Shown: piece after piece, positions 33,912-42,121 of the stretch
Layout: each line of letters begins with the position of its first letter
Numbering within the stretch: the first letter of the stretch is position 1
Assembly (NCBI RefSeq): GCF_030700245.1
Contig: NZ_JAUYZI010000024.1
Coordinates: 1-64,000, forward strand
DNA from: Methylobacterium amylolyticum
GTDB taxonomy: Bacteria > Pseudomonadota > Alphaproteobacteria > Rhizobiales > Beijerinckiaceae
DNA: 64,000 nucleotides
Direction of reading: 5' to 3'
The notes under the pieces: model-generated
Seen by the model: only the letters and a program-made list of their open reading frames with translations
Databases searched by the model: none
What the model was told of the DNA's origin: nothing
Position numbers and translations under genes: made by a program

Positions 33912-35570
33912 ATGACGGATCGGGCCCGGACCGCCCCGCGCGTTCTTCTCGTGTTCCCGCGCTTCGACGCCAACTCGTTCTGGTGCTTCAAGGAGCCGGC
34001 CGAGCTGCACGGGGCGAAGTACTCCGCGCCGCCGCTCGGCCTGATCACCCTCGCCGCCCTGCTGCCCACCGCGTGGCAGCTCCGGCTCGTCGACTGCAAC
34101 ACCGGCGAGCTGACCGAGGACGACGTGCGCGGCGCCGACCTCGTGATGACCGGCGGCATGCTGCCCCAGTGGCCGAGCACCACGGCGGTGATCGCCCTGT
34201 GCAACCGGCTCGGCGTGCCGGTCTGCGTCGGCGGCCCCGCCCCGACCTCGACGCCCGAGGCCTACGCGGCCGCCGATTTCCGGGTGCTCGGCGAGGCCGA
34301 GGGCATCATCCACGAGTTCGTCGCCGCCTGGGAGCGCGGCGACCGCGCCGGCGAGTTCCGCGCCGAGAAGTTCAAGGCGGACGTGACCAGGAGCCCGATC
34401 CCGCGCTTCGACCTGCTCAACTTCCGCGACTATATCTACATCGGCGTGCAGTTCTCCCGCGGCTGCCCGTTCACCTGCGAGTTCTGCGACATCATCGAGC
34501 TGTACGGCCGCAGCCCGCGCACCAAGACGGTGTCGCAGATGCTCGGCGAACTCGACCGGCTGCACGCGCTGGGCTACCGCGGCCACGTCGACTTCGTCGA
34601 CGACAACCTGATCGGCAACAAGAAGGCGGTGAAGCTGTTCCTGCCGCACCTGATCGAGTGGCAGAAGGCGCGCGGCTACCCGTTCCGCTTCTCGACCGAG
34701 GCCTCGCTCAACCTCGCCGACGATGCCGAGCTGCTCGGCCTGATGCGCCAGGCGAACTTCTTCGTCGTGTTCATCGGCATCGAGACGCCGGACGAGACGA
34801 CGCTGATCCACACCTCCAAGAAGCAGAACACCCGCCGGTCGATCAGCGAGAGCGTCCACCGCATCTACGCGGCCGGCATGTTCGTCACCGCCGGCTTCAT
34901 CGTCGGCTTCGACACCGAGACCGACGCGATCGGCGACGCGATGATCGGCTGCGTGACCGACACGGCGATCCCGGCGGCGATGATCGGCCTGCTGACGGCG
35001 CTGCCGAGCACGCAGCTCCACCGCCGGCTCGCCCGCGAGGGCCGCCTGCACTCGAACGAGGACTGGGACCGCGAGATGCCGGGGGACCAGTGCACGGCGG
35101 GCCTCAACTTCGCGACGAAGCGCCCGCGGCGGCAGATCCTGGCCGATTACCGGCGCATCCTGGGGGTGGTCTACGAGCCCCGCGCCTTCTTCGACCGGGC
35201 GACCCGGGTCGGCCTCGCCCTCGACCGCCCGCGGCTGCGCGAGGAGACGGTGAACTGGCGGCGGATCGCGCACGACCTGCGCACCTTCGTCCGCCTGAGC
35301 TGGCGCATGAGCGTCGGGCACCGGGAGCTCGCCGGCCCGTTCTGGCGGATGGTCCTGACGCTCGCCCTGCGCAACCCGCGGGCGTTCGAGTTCGCGATGG
35401 TGAACGTCGTGATGTTCACCCACCTCTACCCGTTCTCGCGCTTCGTCATCGCGACCCTGGAGCGCCAGATCGCGGCGATCGACGACGGCAGCTACGTCGA
35501 GCAGGTGCCGCTGCCGGCCAACACGGATGCCGCCTGCGCGCGTCCGGCGGCGCTGCCGGCGGTGGCCTGA
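33912..35570 (+). CDS. Cobalamin-binding radical SAM protein, second of a tandem pair
   Basis: A 552-residue paralogue of the preceding gene. It has the B12-binding domain with LVMTGGMLPQWPSTTA and CVGGPAPTSTPE, radical SAM cysteines C185, C189 and C192 (CPFTCEFC), VDFVDDNLIGNKKA, and the DUF4070-like C-terminus ending DAACARPAALPAVA. I prefer the ATG at 33912 because GGAG at 33899-33902 is correctly spaced from it but abuts the ATG at 33903. Its own terminator before it and own promoter region suggest separate regulation from its twin. The N-terminal half has diverged most, which would fit different substrates. Substrate unknown. Confidence 0.8.
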   Translation: MTDRARTAPRVLLVFPRFDANSFWCFKEPAELHGAKYSAPPLGLITLAALLPTAWQLRLVDCNTGELTEDDVRGADLVMTGGMLPQWPSTTAVIALCNRLGVPVCVGGPAPTSTPEAYAAADFRVLGEAEGIIHEFVAAWERGDRAGEFRAEKFKADVTRSPIPRFDLLNFRDYIYIGVQFSRGCPFTCEFCDIIELYGRSPRTKTVSQMLGELDRLHALGYRGHVDFVDDNLIGNKKAVKLFLPHLIEWQKARGYPFRFSTEASLNLADDAELLGLMRQANFFVVFIGIETPDETTLIHTSKKQNTRRSISESVHRIYAAGMFVTAGFIVGFDTETDAIGDAMIGCVTDTAIPAAMIGLLTALPSTQLHRRLAREGRLHSNEDWDREMPGDQCTAGLNFATKRPRRQILADYRRILGVVYEPRAFFDRATRVGLALDRPRLREETVNWRRIAHDLRTFVRLSWRMSVGHRELAGPFWRMVLTLALRNPRAFEFAMVNVVMFTHLYPFSRFVIATLERQIAAIDDGSYVEQVPLPANTDAACARPAALPAVA

Positions 35571-35684
35571 GGGCTGCGCGGAGGGGTCGGGCGGCGGTGC
35601 ACAGCGTCCCCTTGGCGCCGTCCGCCGGACGGGTCTTGTGCCTGGACGAGCCGCGGTAGCGCGGCGCCGGCCGGGCGGGCGGTC

Positions 35685-36689
35685 TCACAGCCACCGTTTC
35701 CAGCGGAAGAAGGCGTAGGGCAGCACCGCCGCCACCACCATCATGACCAGCGCCATCGGGTAGCCGTAGGGCCATTCCAGCTCCGGCATCGTCTTGAAGT
35801 TCATGCCGTAGATCGACGCGATCAGGGTCGGCGGCATGAACACCACCGCCATGACCGAGAACAGCTTGATGATGTTGTTCTGCTCGAGGTTGACGAGGCC
35901 GAGCGTCGCGTCGAGCAGGAACTGGATCTTGGTCGACAGGAAGGTCGCGTGCTCCTCCAGCGACTGGAGGTCGCGCAGGGTGGAGCGCACGTCCTCGCGC
36001 AGGTCGCGCGGGGCCTTGTTGCTGCGGTAGGTCGCCGACAGCGAGAGCAGGATCCGCTCCATCGAGACGAGGCTCTCGCGCTGCTTCGAGATCAGGTCGC
36101 CGTGGCGCCCGAGCGCGCGCAGCGTGTCCTGGAGGGCGGTGTTGCGGGCGCTCGGGTCCTCCTGCACCTCGAAGATCTTGCCGGATAGGCGGTCGATGCG
36201 CTCGCCCTGGAGCTGGAGCACGTCGGCGGCCCGGTCGATCACCGCCTCGATCAGCCCGGCGAGGATCGCGTCGCCGGTGGCGGCCGAGGCGTAGCCGTTG
36301 CCGGTGGCCCGGCCCGCGCGCTGCGTGTACATCCGGAACGCCTGCGGATCCTCGTAGCGGACCGTGACGAGGCGGGTGCCGCGCAGGATGAAGGTGATGC
36401 CCGCGAGCCCCGGCTCGTCGGAGTCGCTGACCTTCGACAGCACCCGGCCGGTCATGTAGCGGGCCCCGTCCTCGATGTAGAGGAGTTCGGAGGGCTCGAT
36501 GTCCTTCATCTCCTCCCGGGTCGGCACCTCGATGCCGGCGAAGGATTCGACCTTCAGCTCCTCCTCCCGGCTCGGACGGATCAGGTCGAGCCAGACGGTG
36601 TCCTCGGGGATCGTGTCCTGCAGGTCGACGGCGCGGCGTTCGAGAAGCCTCTGCCCGGCGTCGGTGACCGGCTGGTGGATGAAGATCAC
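35685..36689 (-). CDS. corA: CorA-family magnesium/divalent cation channel
   Basis: CorA is a pentameric inner-membrane channel for Mg2+ (also Co2+, Ni2+). The 334-residue protein has the large cytoplasmic funnel domain, then a long stalk helix, then two transmembrane segments near the C-terminus. The absolutely conserved selectivity motif YGMN is at 294-297, preceded by FMPPTLIASI. The basic C-terminal tail FFRWKRWL is typical. The start is a GTG at 36689. It is convergent with the second tandem radical SAM gene and alone on its strand. Confidence 0.92.
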   Translation of the reverse strand: MIFIHQPVTDAGQRLLERRAVDLQDTIPEDTVWLDLIRPSREEELKVESFAGIEVPTREEMKDIEPSELLYIEDGARYMTGRVLSKVSDSDEPGLAGITFILRGTRLVTVRYEDPQAFRMYTQRAGRATGNGYASAATGDAILAGLIEAVIDRAADVLQLQGERIDRLSGKIFEVQEDPSARNTALQDTLRALGRHGDLISKQRESLVSMERILLSLSATYRSNKAPRDLREDVRSTLRDLQSLEEHATFLSTKIQFLLDATLGLVNLEQNNIIKLFSVMAVVFMPPTLIASIYGMNFKTMPELEWPYGYPMALVMMVVAAVLPYAFFRWKRWL

Positions 36690-36897
36690 GAGCGGGTCTC
36701 TGGCAGGGGATGACGCCGGCGCGGGGCGCGCGCCGGGCCCGCATCCCGCAACGCCGGGCGCGGCGCAAGGGGGCGGGACGAGGGGCGGGGCGGGTGTGGC
36801 GCCGTTTCTTGAAGGTTCCGTGACGGGTGGCGCCCGTGCGGGGCGAACTTGCCCGGGCGAAGCCTGCCCCGGGTGCGGACGGGGGCGCCCTCCGGCC

Positions 36898-37173
36898 TCA
36901 GTTGCAGCCGTCGCAGATGCTGCGCTCGATCCGGTCGGTCAGCACCCGCTCGCGCCGCTGCTCCCGCGGCGTCGGCATCTCGCCCGCGCCGAGCGACGTA
37001 CCCGGCGGCTTGGTCACCCCGAGGTCGTTGGTGTAGGGGGCGGTGATCGTCGAGGCGGGGCCGCCGCCGGTGCCGGTCTCGTCCGGGGCGAATGTCTGCG
37101 CGGCGGCCGCCCCCGGGACGAGGAGGCCCGCCGCGAGGAGCCAGAGCCGCGCGCGTCCCGTTCCTGCCGCCAT
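36898..37173 (-). CDS. Small exported protein, unknown function
   Basis: A 91-residue protein starting at ATG 37173 with GGAG eight bases upstream. The signal peptide is MAAGTGRARLWLLAAGLLVP and is followed by GAAAAQ/TFAP. The mature part is hydrophilic with a conserved-looking C-terminus TPREQRRERVLTDRIERSIC-DGCN, whose two cysteines could form a disulfide or bind a ligand. I do not recognise a family. It lies 61 bp after the rRNA methyltransferase gene on the same strand. Confidence 0.65.
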   Translation of the reverse strand: MAAGTGRARLWLLAAGLLVPGAAAAQTFAPDETGTGGGPASTITAPYTNDLGVTKPPGTSLGAGEMPTPREQRRERVLTDRIERSICDGCN

Positions 37174-37234
37174 GGGGTCACTCCTCTCGCCGTCGAACGG
37201 GGCCTTGTGGCGCAGGTTGCGCGCGGGCGCCAGC

Positions 37235-38527
37235 CTACGGCCGCGGCGCGCGCCGCGCACGCCCGTCCCCCGCGGGACGGTGGAAGACGCCGACCATCTC
37301 GACGTGGCCCGAGTGCCGGAACTGGTCGACCGGCGTGACCCGCTCCAGCCGGTAGCCGCCCGCCGCCAGCAGGGCGGCGTCGCGCCCGAAGGTCCCGGCG
37401 TCGCAGGAGACGCCGACCACCAGGGGCACGCGCGCGGCGGCGAGCTGGCGGACCTGCGCCTCCGCGCCGGCCCGGGGCGGATCGAGCACCACCGCGTCGA
37501 AGGCGTCGAGCTCGGTCGGCAGCAGGGGCCGGCGGAACAGGTCCCGCCGCTCGTGGGTGATCCGCTTGAGGCCGGCGGCCGCCCGCACCGACCGGTCGAG
37601 CCCGGCGAGCGCCGCGGCGTCGCCCTCCACCGCGTGGACGGCCGCCCGCCGCGCCATCGCCAGGGTGAGGGGGCCGCAGCCGGCGAACAGGTCGGCGACC
37701 CGGCGGACGCGCGGCCCGAGCGCCGCGCCGACCAGCTCGGCCAGCACCGCCTGCCCCGCCTCGGTGGCCTGGAGGAAGCCGCCGGGCGCCGGGTGGAGCC
37801 GAGCGTCCGATGAGCGCACGGTGACCGGTTCGGCCTCCATCAAGCGCTCGCCGTGGAGCGCCAGCCGCGCGAGGCCGAGTTCGCCCCCGAGCCGCACGAG
37901 CGCCGCGCGAACGCCGGGCCCCGCCGGGCCGTGCCCCCGCAGGTCGACGTCGAGACCCTGGTCGACGGCGGTCACGGCGACGTCGAGGGGCTTGCGCCCG
38001 TGCCCGAGCGGGGCGGCGAGCGCCCGGGCCACCGCGGGGGCGCGGTGCAGCGCCGGCACGGTGATCGGGCAGTGGTCGATCGGCACGAGGGCGTGGCTGC
38101 GCGCGGCCATCAGCCCCGCCTCGGCCCGGCCCTCGACCGCGCGCACGTGCAGGGTGATCCGCCGCCGGCCGGCCCCGTGCGCGTCGCGCGTCGGGTCGAC
38201 CGCGGCGTCGAGCCCCGCCTGGGCGAGCGCCTGGGCGACGATGCCCCGCTTCCAGGCCAGCTCCGCGTCCCGGGCGAGGTGCTGCGTGCGGCAGCCGCCG
38301 CAGCGGGTGAAGTGCGGGCAGAACGGCGCGACCCGCTCCGGCGACGGGGTCTCGACCGCGACGAGGTCCCCCTGCGCCCCCGCCCGCCGGATCGCGACGC
38401 GCTCGCCGGGCAGGGCGAAGGAGACCGGCGTGCCGTCCGCGGCCAGGCCGTCGCCGCGGGCGCCGAGCCGCGCGATCGTCACCGCCTCCGTCGCCGTCTC
38501 CGTGCCCGGGCCGGGATGCGCGCTCAT
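37235..38527 (-). CDS. RNA (uracil-5-)-methyltransferase, TrmA/RlmD family
   Basis: A 430-residue 5-methyluridine methyltransferase. It has an N-terminal TRAM-like domain and iron-sulfur cysteines C70, C76 and C79 (CPHFTRCGGC), with a fourth in DHCPITVP, as in RlmD. The SAM motif is DLFAGCGPLTLAMARR and DPPRAGAE is the conserved base-binding loop. The nucleophile is the Cys in VGVSCDAGTFGRDAALL, where the usual SCxP appears as SCDA. It probably acts on 23S rRNA. It overlaps the upstream tlyA-type gene by 4 bp (ATGA), making a two-gene RNA modification operon. Confidence 0.88.
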   Translation of the reverse strand: MSAHPGPGTETATEAVTIARLGARGDGLAADGTPVSFALPGERVAIRRAGAQGDLVAVETPSPERVAPFCPHFTRCGGCRTQHLARDAELAWKRGIVAQALAQAGLDAAVDPTRDAHGAGRRRITLHVRAVEGRAEAGLMAARSHALVPIDHCPITVPALHRAPAVARALAAPLGHGRKPLDVAVTAVDQGLDVDLRGHGPAGPGVRAALVRLGGELGLARLALHGERLMEAEPVTVRSSDARLHPAPGGFLQATEAGQAVLAELVGAALGPRVRRVADLFAGCGPLTLAMARRAAVHAVEGDAAALAGLDRSVRAAAGLKRITHERRDLFRRPLLPTELDAFDAVVLDPPRAGAEAQVRQLAAARVPLVVGVSCDAGTFGRDAALLAAGGYRLERVTPVDQFRHSGHVEMVGVFHRPAGDGRARRAPRP

Positions 38528-39318
38528 GCCGGGCCGCCCCCGGGCAGCCGCGCGCCGATCAGGAACTCGGCGTTGCCGTCGCCGCCGGGCACGGGGGAGG
38601 GGACCGGCCCGAGGACGCGCGCGCCGAGTCCCTCCAGCACCGCCCGCACCGCGGCGCAGACCTCGGCGTGCACGGCCGGGTCGCGCACGAGACCGCCGCG
38701 GCCGACCCGCCCGCGCCCGGCCTCGAATTGCGGCTTGATCAGCGCGACGATCGCCCCACCCGGCGCCAGCAGCGGCGGCAGGGCCGGCAGCACGAGGGCG
38801 AGGCCGATGAAGCTCACGTCGACGCTCGCCAGGAGCGGGGCGGGGACGAGGCGCGCCGGGTCGAGGCCGCGGATGTCGGTGCCCTCCAGGCTCGTCACCC
38901 GCGGGTCGGCGGCGAGCCGCGGGTGGAGCTGGCCGCGGCCGACATCGACGGCGTGGACGTGGGCGGCGCCGCGGGCGAGCAGCAGGTCGGTGAAGCCGCC
39001 GGTGGAGGCGCCGACGTCGAGGCAGGGCAGGCCGCGCGGGTCGAGGCCGAAGGCGTCGAGGGCGGCGGCGAGCTTCAGCCCGCCGCGGGAGGCGTAGGGG
39101 TGCTCGGGGTGGGCCTCGATCCGCGCGCCGGGCGCGATCGGGTCGGAGGCGCGACGGACCGGGCGCCCGTCGGCGCGCACCAGCCCGGCGCGGATCGCGG
39201 CCTGCGCCCGGGCGCGGCTCTCGAAATGGCCGTGCGCCACCAGGAAGAGGTCGGCCCGGGTGCCGGCGCGCTGCGGCCGGCCCGGGTCGCTGCCCGCTGC
39301 GGGCAGGTCTCGGGACAT
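38524..39318 (-). CDS. tlyA: TlyA-family rRNA 2'-O-methyltransferase / hemolysin-like protein
   Basis: A 264-residue protein. The N-terminal S4 RNA-binding domain (RADLFLVAHGHFESRARAQA, then ASRGGLKLAAAL) is followed by an FtsJ-like Rossmann domain with LDVGASTGGFTDLLLARGA as SAM motif and VDVSFIGLALVLPAL. The TlyA family methylates 16S and 23S rRNA riboses and affects capreomycin sensitivity in mycobacteria. The ATG at 39318 is chosen; the frame extends upstream through non-coding sequence. It is the first gene of the operon with the RlmD-type methyltransferase. In related bacteria tlyA often follows dxs; that is not the case here. Confidence 0.85.
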   Translation of the reverse strand: MSRDLPAAGSDPGRPQRAGTRADLFLVAHGHFESRARAQAAIRAGLVRADGRPVRRASDPIAPGARIEAHPEHPYASRGGLKLAAALDAFGLDPRGLPCLDVGASTGGFTDLLLARGAAHVHAVDVGRGQLHPRLAADPRVTSLEGTDIRGLDPARLVPAPLLASVDVSFIGLALVLPALPPLLAPGGAIVALIKPQFEAGRGRVGRGGLVRDPAVHAEVCAAVRAVLEGLGARVLGPVPSPVPGGDGNAEFLIGARLPGGGPA

Positions 39319-39422
39319 GGATCTCGGGGCTCGGGCGTCGGGGCTCGGGTGTCGGATCTTGCGGCCCTGTCGGCGGGCCGGCGCCCCCCTACCTAGCCCG
39401 GACCGGAGAGGAGAGCCACCGC

Positions 39423-39989
39423 ATGACACGCACGCTGCCGCTGCTCGCGCTGCTGGGCACCCTGGCCGCCGCCGGCGCACAGGCCCAGGACGCCAAGGAT
39501 GCGGGCAAGGACGCGGCCAAGGACCCGGCCAAGCCCGCCGCCCCCGAGACCTACCAGAGCCCGATCAAGAACGCGAAGGGCGAGCCGATCGGCACCATGA
39601 CGATCCGCGACGGGGCCAACACCCTGGTGCTGCGCCTCGCGATCCAGCCCGGCGGCCTGCCCCCCGGCTGGCACGGCATCCACTTCCACGCGGTCGGCGA
39701 CTGCTCCGACCCGAAGCTGATGAACTCCAAGGCCCACGTGAACCACGACCAGAGCAAGCACGGCCTGCTCAATCCGGAGGGGCCGGACGAGGGCGACCTG
39801 CCCAACGTCTACGCCGCGGCGGACGGTTCGGTGAACGCCGAGGTGTCGAGCGAGACCCCGCTCACCGGCGAGGGCGGCCTCAAGGACGCGGACGGGTCGG
39901 CCCTGATCATCCACGCCAACGAGGACGACCACAGCAGCCAGCCGATCGGCGGCGCGGGCGACCGGATCGCCTGCGCGGTGATCAAGTAG
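39423..39989 (+). CDS. sodC: Periplasmic superoxide dismutase [Cu-Zn] family protein
   Basis: A 188-residue exported protein. The signal peptide (1-21, ALLGTLAAAGAQA/Q) is followed by a Lys/Asp/Ala-rich linker and the SOD beta barrel. GWHGIHFHAVGDC carries copper ligands H87 and H89 and disulfide C94, which would pair with C184 in RIACAVI. Further ligands are H105, H113 and H164. In the family motif GPHxGDLPN the His that binds zinc is Asp122 here (GPDEGDLPN), while the Asp ligand D125 is kept. It may bind zinc differently or weakly, yet the fold and copper site look intact. It overlaps the convergent MFS gene by 8 bp. Confidence 0.88.
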   Translation: MTRTLPLLALLGTLAAAGAQAQDAKDAGKDAAKDPAKPAAPETYQSPIKNAKGEPIGTMTIRDGANTLVLRLAIQPGGLPPGWHGIHFHAVGDCSDPKLMNSKAHVNHDQSKHGLLNPEGPDEGDLPNVYAAADGSVNAEVSSETPLTGEGGLKDADGSALIIHANEDDHSSQPIGGAGDRIACAVIK

Positions 39990-41166
39990 GGGATCGCCGC
40001 GTCGCCAGCAGGCCACCCAGGGCGAGGGCGCTGAACGCCGCCCCCGCCAGGAAGGTGGCCGGCGCGCCCACCGTGTCCCACAGGGCGCCGGCCACGACGC
40101 TCGCGACGAGGAGGGCCAGTCCGGTCGCGAGGTTGAACACGCCGAACGCGGTCCCGCGCAGGTCGGACGCGGCGGTATCGGCGACCAGCGCCGCCAGCAG
40201 GCCCTGGCTGAAGCCCATGTGGAGGCCCCAGAGCACGACGCCGAGCCCGGCGACGGCGAGGTTCGGGGCCCAGGCGAGGGCGAGGTCGGCCGCCACCAGC
40301 AGGATCAGGCCGACCGCCAGCAGCGACACCCGGTCCAGCCGGTCCGACAGGGCCCCGGCCGGATAGGACGACAGGGCGTAGGCCGCGCTCATGGCCACGA
40401 GGACGAGGGGCAGGAGGACGGGGCGCACCCCGAACTCCGCGACGCGCAGCAGCAGGAAGGCCTCGCTGAACCGGGCCAGGGTGAGCGCCACCGCGATCCC
40501 GACCACCCACCAGTAGCGGGGCCCGAGCCGGGCGAGGTCGCTCCGGCGCAGGGGAAACCGGGCCGGGCGGGGCGCCGCCGCGGCGGCGGGCTCCCGGACG
40601 GCCACGACCAGCACGACGACGGACAGGACGGCGGGCAGGACCGCCACCCAGAACACGGCCTGGAAGTCGTTGGCGAACAGCCACATCAGCCCGACGGCGA
40701 GCAGCGGCCCGGTGAAGGCGCCGACCGTGTCGAGGGTCTGCCGGAGGCCGAAGCTCGCCCCTCGGAGTTCCGCCGGGGCGAGGTCGGCCACGAGGGCGTC
40801 GCGGGGCGCCCCCCGGATGCCCTTGCCGACCCGGTCGACGAAGCGCGCGGCGACCAGCCATTCCAGGCCGCCCGCCAGGGGGAAGACCGGCTTGGTGCAG
40901 GCGGCGAGGCCGTAGCCGACCACCGCCAGCAGCTTGCGCCGGCCGAGCCAGTCGCTCAGCGCCCCCGAGAAGACCTTCACGATCGAGGCCGTCGCCTCGG
41001 CGATCCCCTCGATGACGCCGACGGCCAGCGCCGAGGTGCCGAGCACCGCGACCATGTAGATCGGCAGGAGCGCGTGGATCATCTCCGAGGAGATGTCCAT
41101 CAGCATGCTCACGAACCCGAGGGCCCAGATCCCCGCGGGGATGCGTGCGCGGGCGGTGGAGGTCAT
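39982..41166 (-). CDS. MFS transporter
   Basis: A 394-residue protein with about twelve hydrophobic segments, in two six-helix halves. The motif between helices 2 and 3, GALSDWLGRRKLLAVVGYGL, is the major facilitator signature A, and a second copy appears as GALSDRLDRVSLLAVGLILL in the C half. MDISSEMIHALLPIYMV in helix 1 resembles the UMF-type and YfkF-like drug or metabolite exporters. The substrate is unknown. The ATG at 41166 is used; the frame continues upstream without coding character. Confidence 0.85.
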   Translation of the reverse strand: MTSTARARIPAGIWALGFVSMLMDISSEMIHALLPIYMVAVLGTSALAVGVIEGIAEATASIVKVFSGALSDWLGRRKLLAVVGYGLAACTKPVFPLAGGLEWLVAARFVDRVGKGIRGAPRDALVADLAPAELRGASFGLRQTLDTVGAFTGPLLAVGLMWLFANDFQAVFWVAVLPAVLSVVVLVVAVREPAAAAAPRPARFPLRRSDLARLGPRYWWVVGIAVALTLARFSEAFLLLRVAEFGVRPVLLPLVLVAMSAAYALSSYPAGALSDRLDRVSLLAVGLILLVAADLALAWAPNLAVAGLGVVLWGLHMGFSQGLLAALVADTAASDLRGTAFGVFNLATGLALLVASVVAGALWDTVGAPATFLAGAAFSALALGGLLATRRSPT

Positions 41167-41331
41167 GCGGGGGTCGCGTCCTGGCTGCCGTCCGGGCCCC
41201 CTAAGCAGGTTCGCGTCGGCATGCCAACGCTTCACCCGCCTGGATCCGTGGTGGATCGCAGGGTCTCGATGCCGAACCGGCAACCACGTCGGCGAGGCCT
41301 GCTCAGCACGCCCCGGGCGGGAGCGGGCGCG

Positions 41332-41622
41332 TCAGGACTGGGTGCCGGTGAAGCGGCAGATCGTCTTGCAGCGCGGGCCGCCGTTGCCCTGCCACGTCTT
41401 CGCGTGGCCGATCGAGCCGGTCATGTCCTGGGTCGGGTTCCCCCCGGGCCGGTGGACGACGACGTTGCAGGGATCGCGCGGCGTCGCCTGGTAGCGCGGG
41501 CAGGCCGGGGTGTGGCGGCCGGCCAGGAGATCGACGAGCGTCTCCGACCGGGCGTCCGCGCGATCGATCGAGACGCCGATGAGCGCCGCAGCGGCGGCTG
41601 CGGCCAAGACAAGGCTTCGCAT
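41332..41622 (-). CDS. Small exported protein, Cys-containing, unknown function
   Basis: A 96-residue protein with GGAGAG before the ATG at 41622. The signal peptide is MRSLVLAAAAAAALIGVSID, cleaved near ADARS. The mature chain of about 70 residues holds four cysteines (CPRY, PCNVV, RCKTICRF), consistent with two disulfides in the periplasm. No family recognised. Its upstream region is strikingly AT-rich for this chromosome and contains a possible promoter. Confidence 0.65.
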   Translation of the reverse strand: MRSLVLAAAAAAALIGVSIDRADARSETLVDLLAGRHTPACPRYQATPRDPCNVVVHRPGGNPTQDMTGSIGHAKTWQGNGGPRCKTICRFTGTQS

Positions 41623-41688
41623 GGCATGCTCTCCGTTCAGGCACAACGTGCGCTTTCTGATAGCAAATGCCGTATTAATGGCCTTGTT

Positions 41689-41718
41689 CTATTACCTATG
41701 TGCGAAAAATCACATCAA
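41689..41718 (-). promoter_or_regulatory. Candidate promoter of the small exported protein gene
   Basis: On the minus strand TTGATG (41718-41713) is followed after 17-18 bp by GTAATA/TAATAG (41695-41689). It lies in an AT-rich block (41640-41775) and about 70 bp before the small exported gene. The hexamers are imperfect, so this is a candidate only. Confidence 0.45.
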
Positions 41719-41919
41719 TCGGTTCGGTTTTAATCCCGAAATATCGAAGATTTATTGAAGGATTATTTTTTGGTCGGGATCGTGACGCGTCTATCGGGAC
41801 GGTCGTCTCGGTCCCGGATCGGCCCGTCGGCGAGCGGCAGGTCCCGGACGGGAGGCTCGCGGGGACGGACGGGTTCGCGGGGACGACGCGGCGAGCCGAG
41901 AGGCGTTTCCGACCCTCCA

Positions 41920-42033
41920 CCTCATCCTGAGGTGCCCGCGAGAGCGGGCCTCGAAGGAGACCTCCAGGGATCGCGCGGCTGGCTGGAGGGCTCCTTCGAG
42001 GCCTCCGCTGCGCTGCGGCACCTCAGGATGAGG
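41920..42033. repeat. Palindromic intergenic repeat element, about 114 bp
   Basis: Three nested perfect inverted repeats form one long hairpin. CCTCATCCTGAGGTGCC (41920-41936) pairs with 42017-42033. GGCCTCGAAGGAG (41947-41959) pairs with 41991-42003. CCTCCAG (41961-41967) pairs with 41983-41989. This design, with CTCATCCTGAGG at the ends and TCGAAGGAG inside, is a repeat family I know from many Hyphomicrobiales intergenic regions. It is MITE- or REP-like and has no gene. Confidence 0.85.
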
Positions 42034-42121
42034 GGGGGTGGTGGGATCGGCCGACGCAAACGCCGAACTGTCGTGGACCGGTGCCGGGCAGTCCGCGACG
42101 GGCGGCGTCGGGAGCCGATCC

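Noticed and set aside
37557..39097. Long plus-strand frames opposite the rRNA methyltransferase operon
   Set aside because: Arg/Pro/Ala-rich antisense readings; the minus-strand genes have clear catalytic motifs and an ATGA junction.
40219..41733. A 504-residue plus-strand frame opposite the MFS transporter
   Set aside because: Gly/Gln/Arg/Asp-rich antisense product without motifs; the minus-strand frame has twelve hydrophobic segments and the MFS signature.
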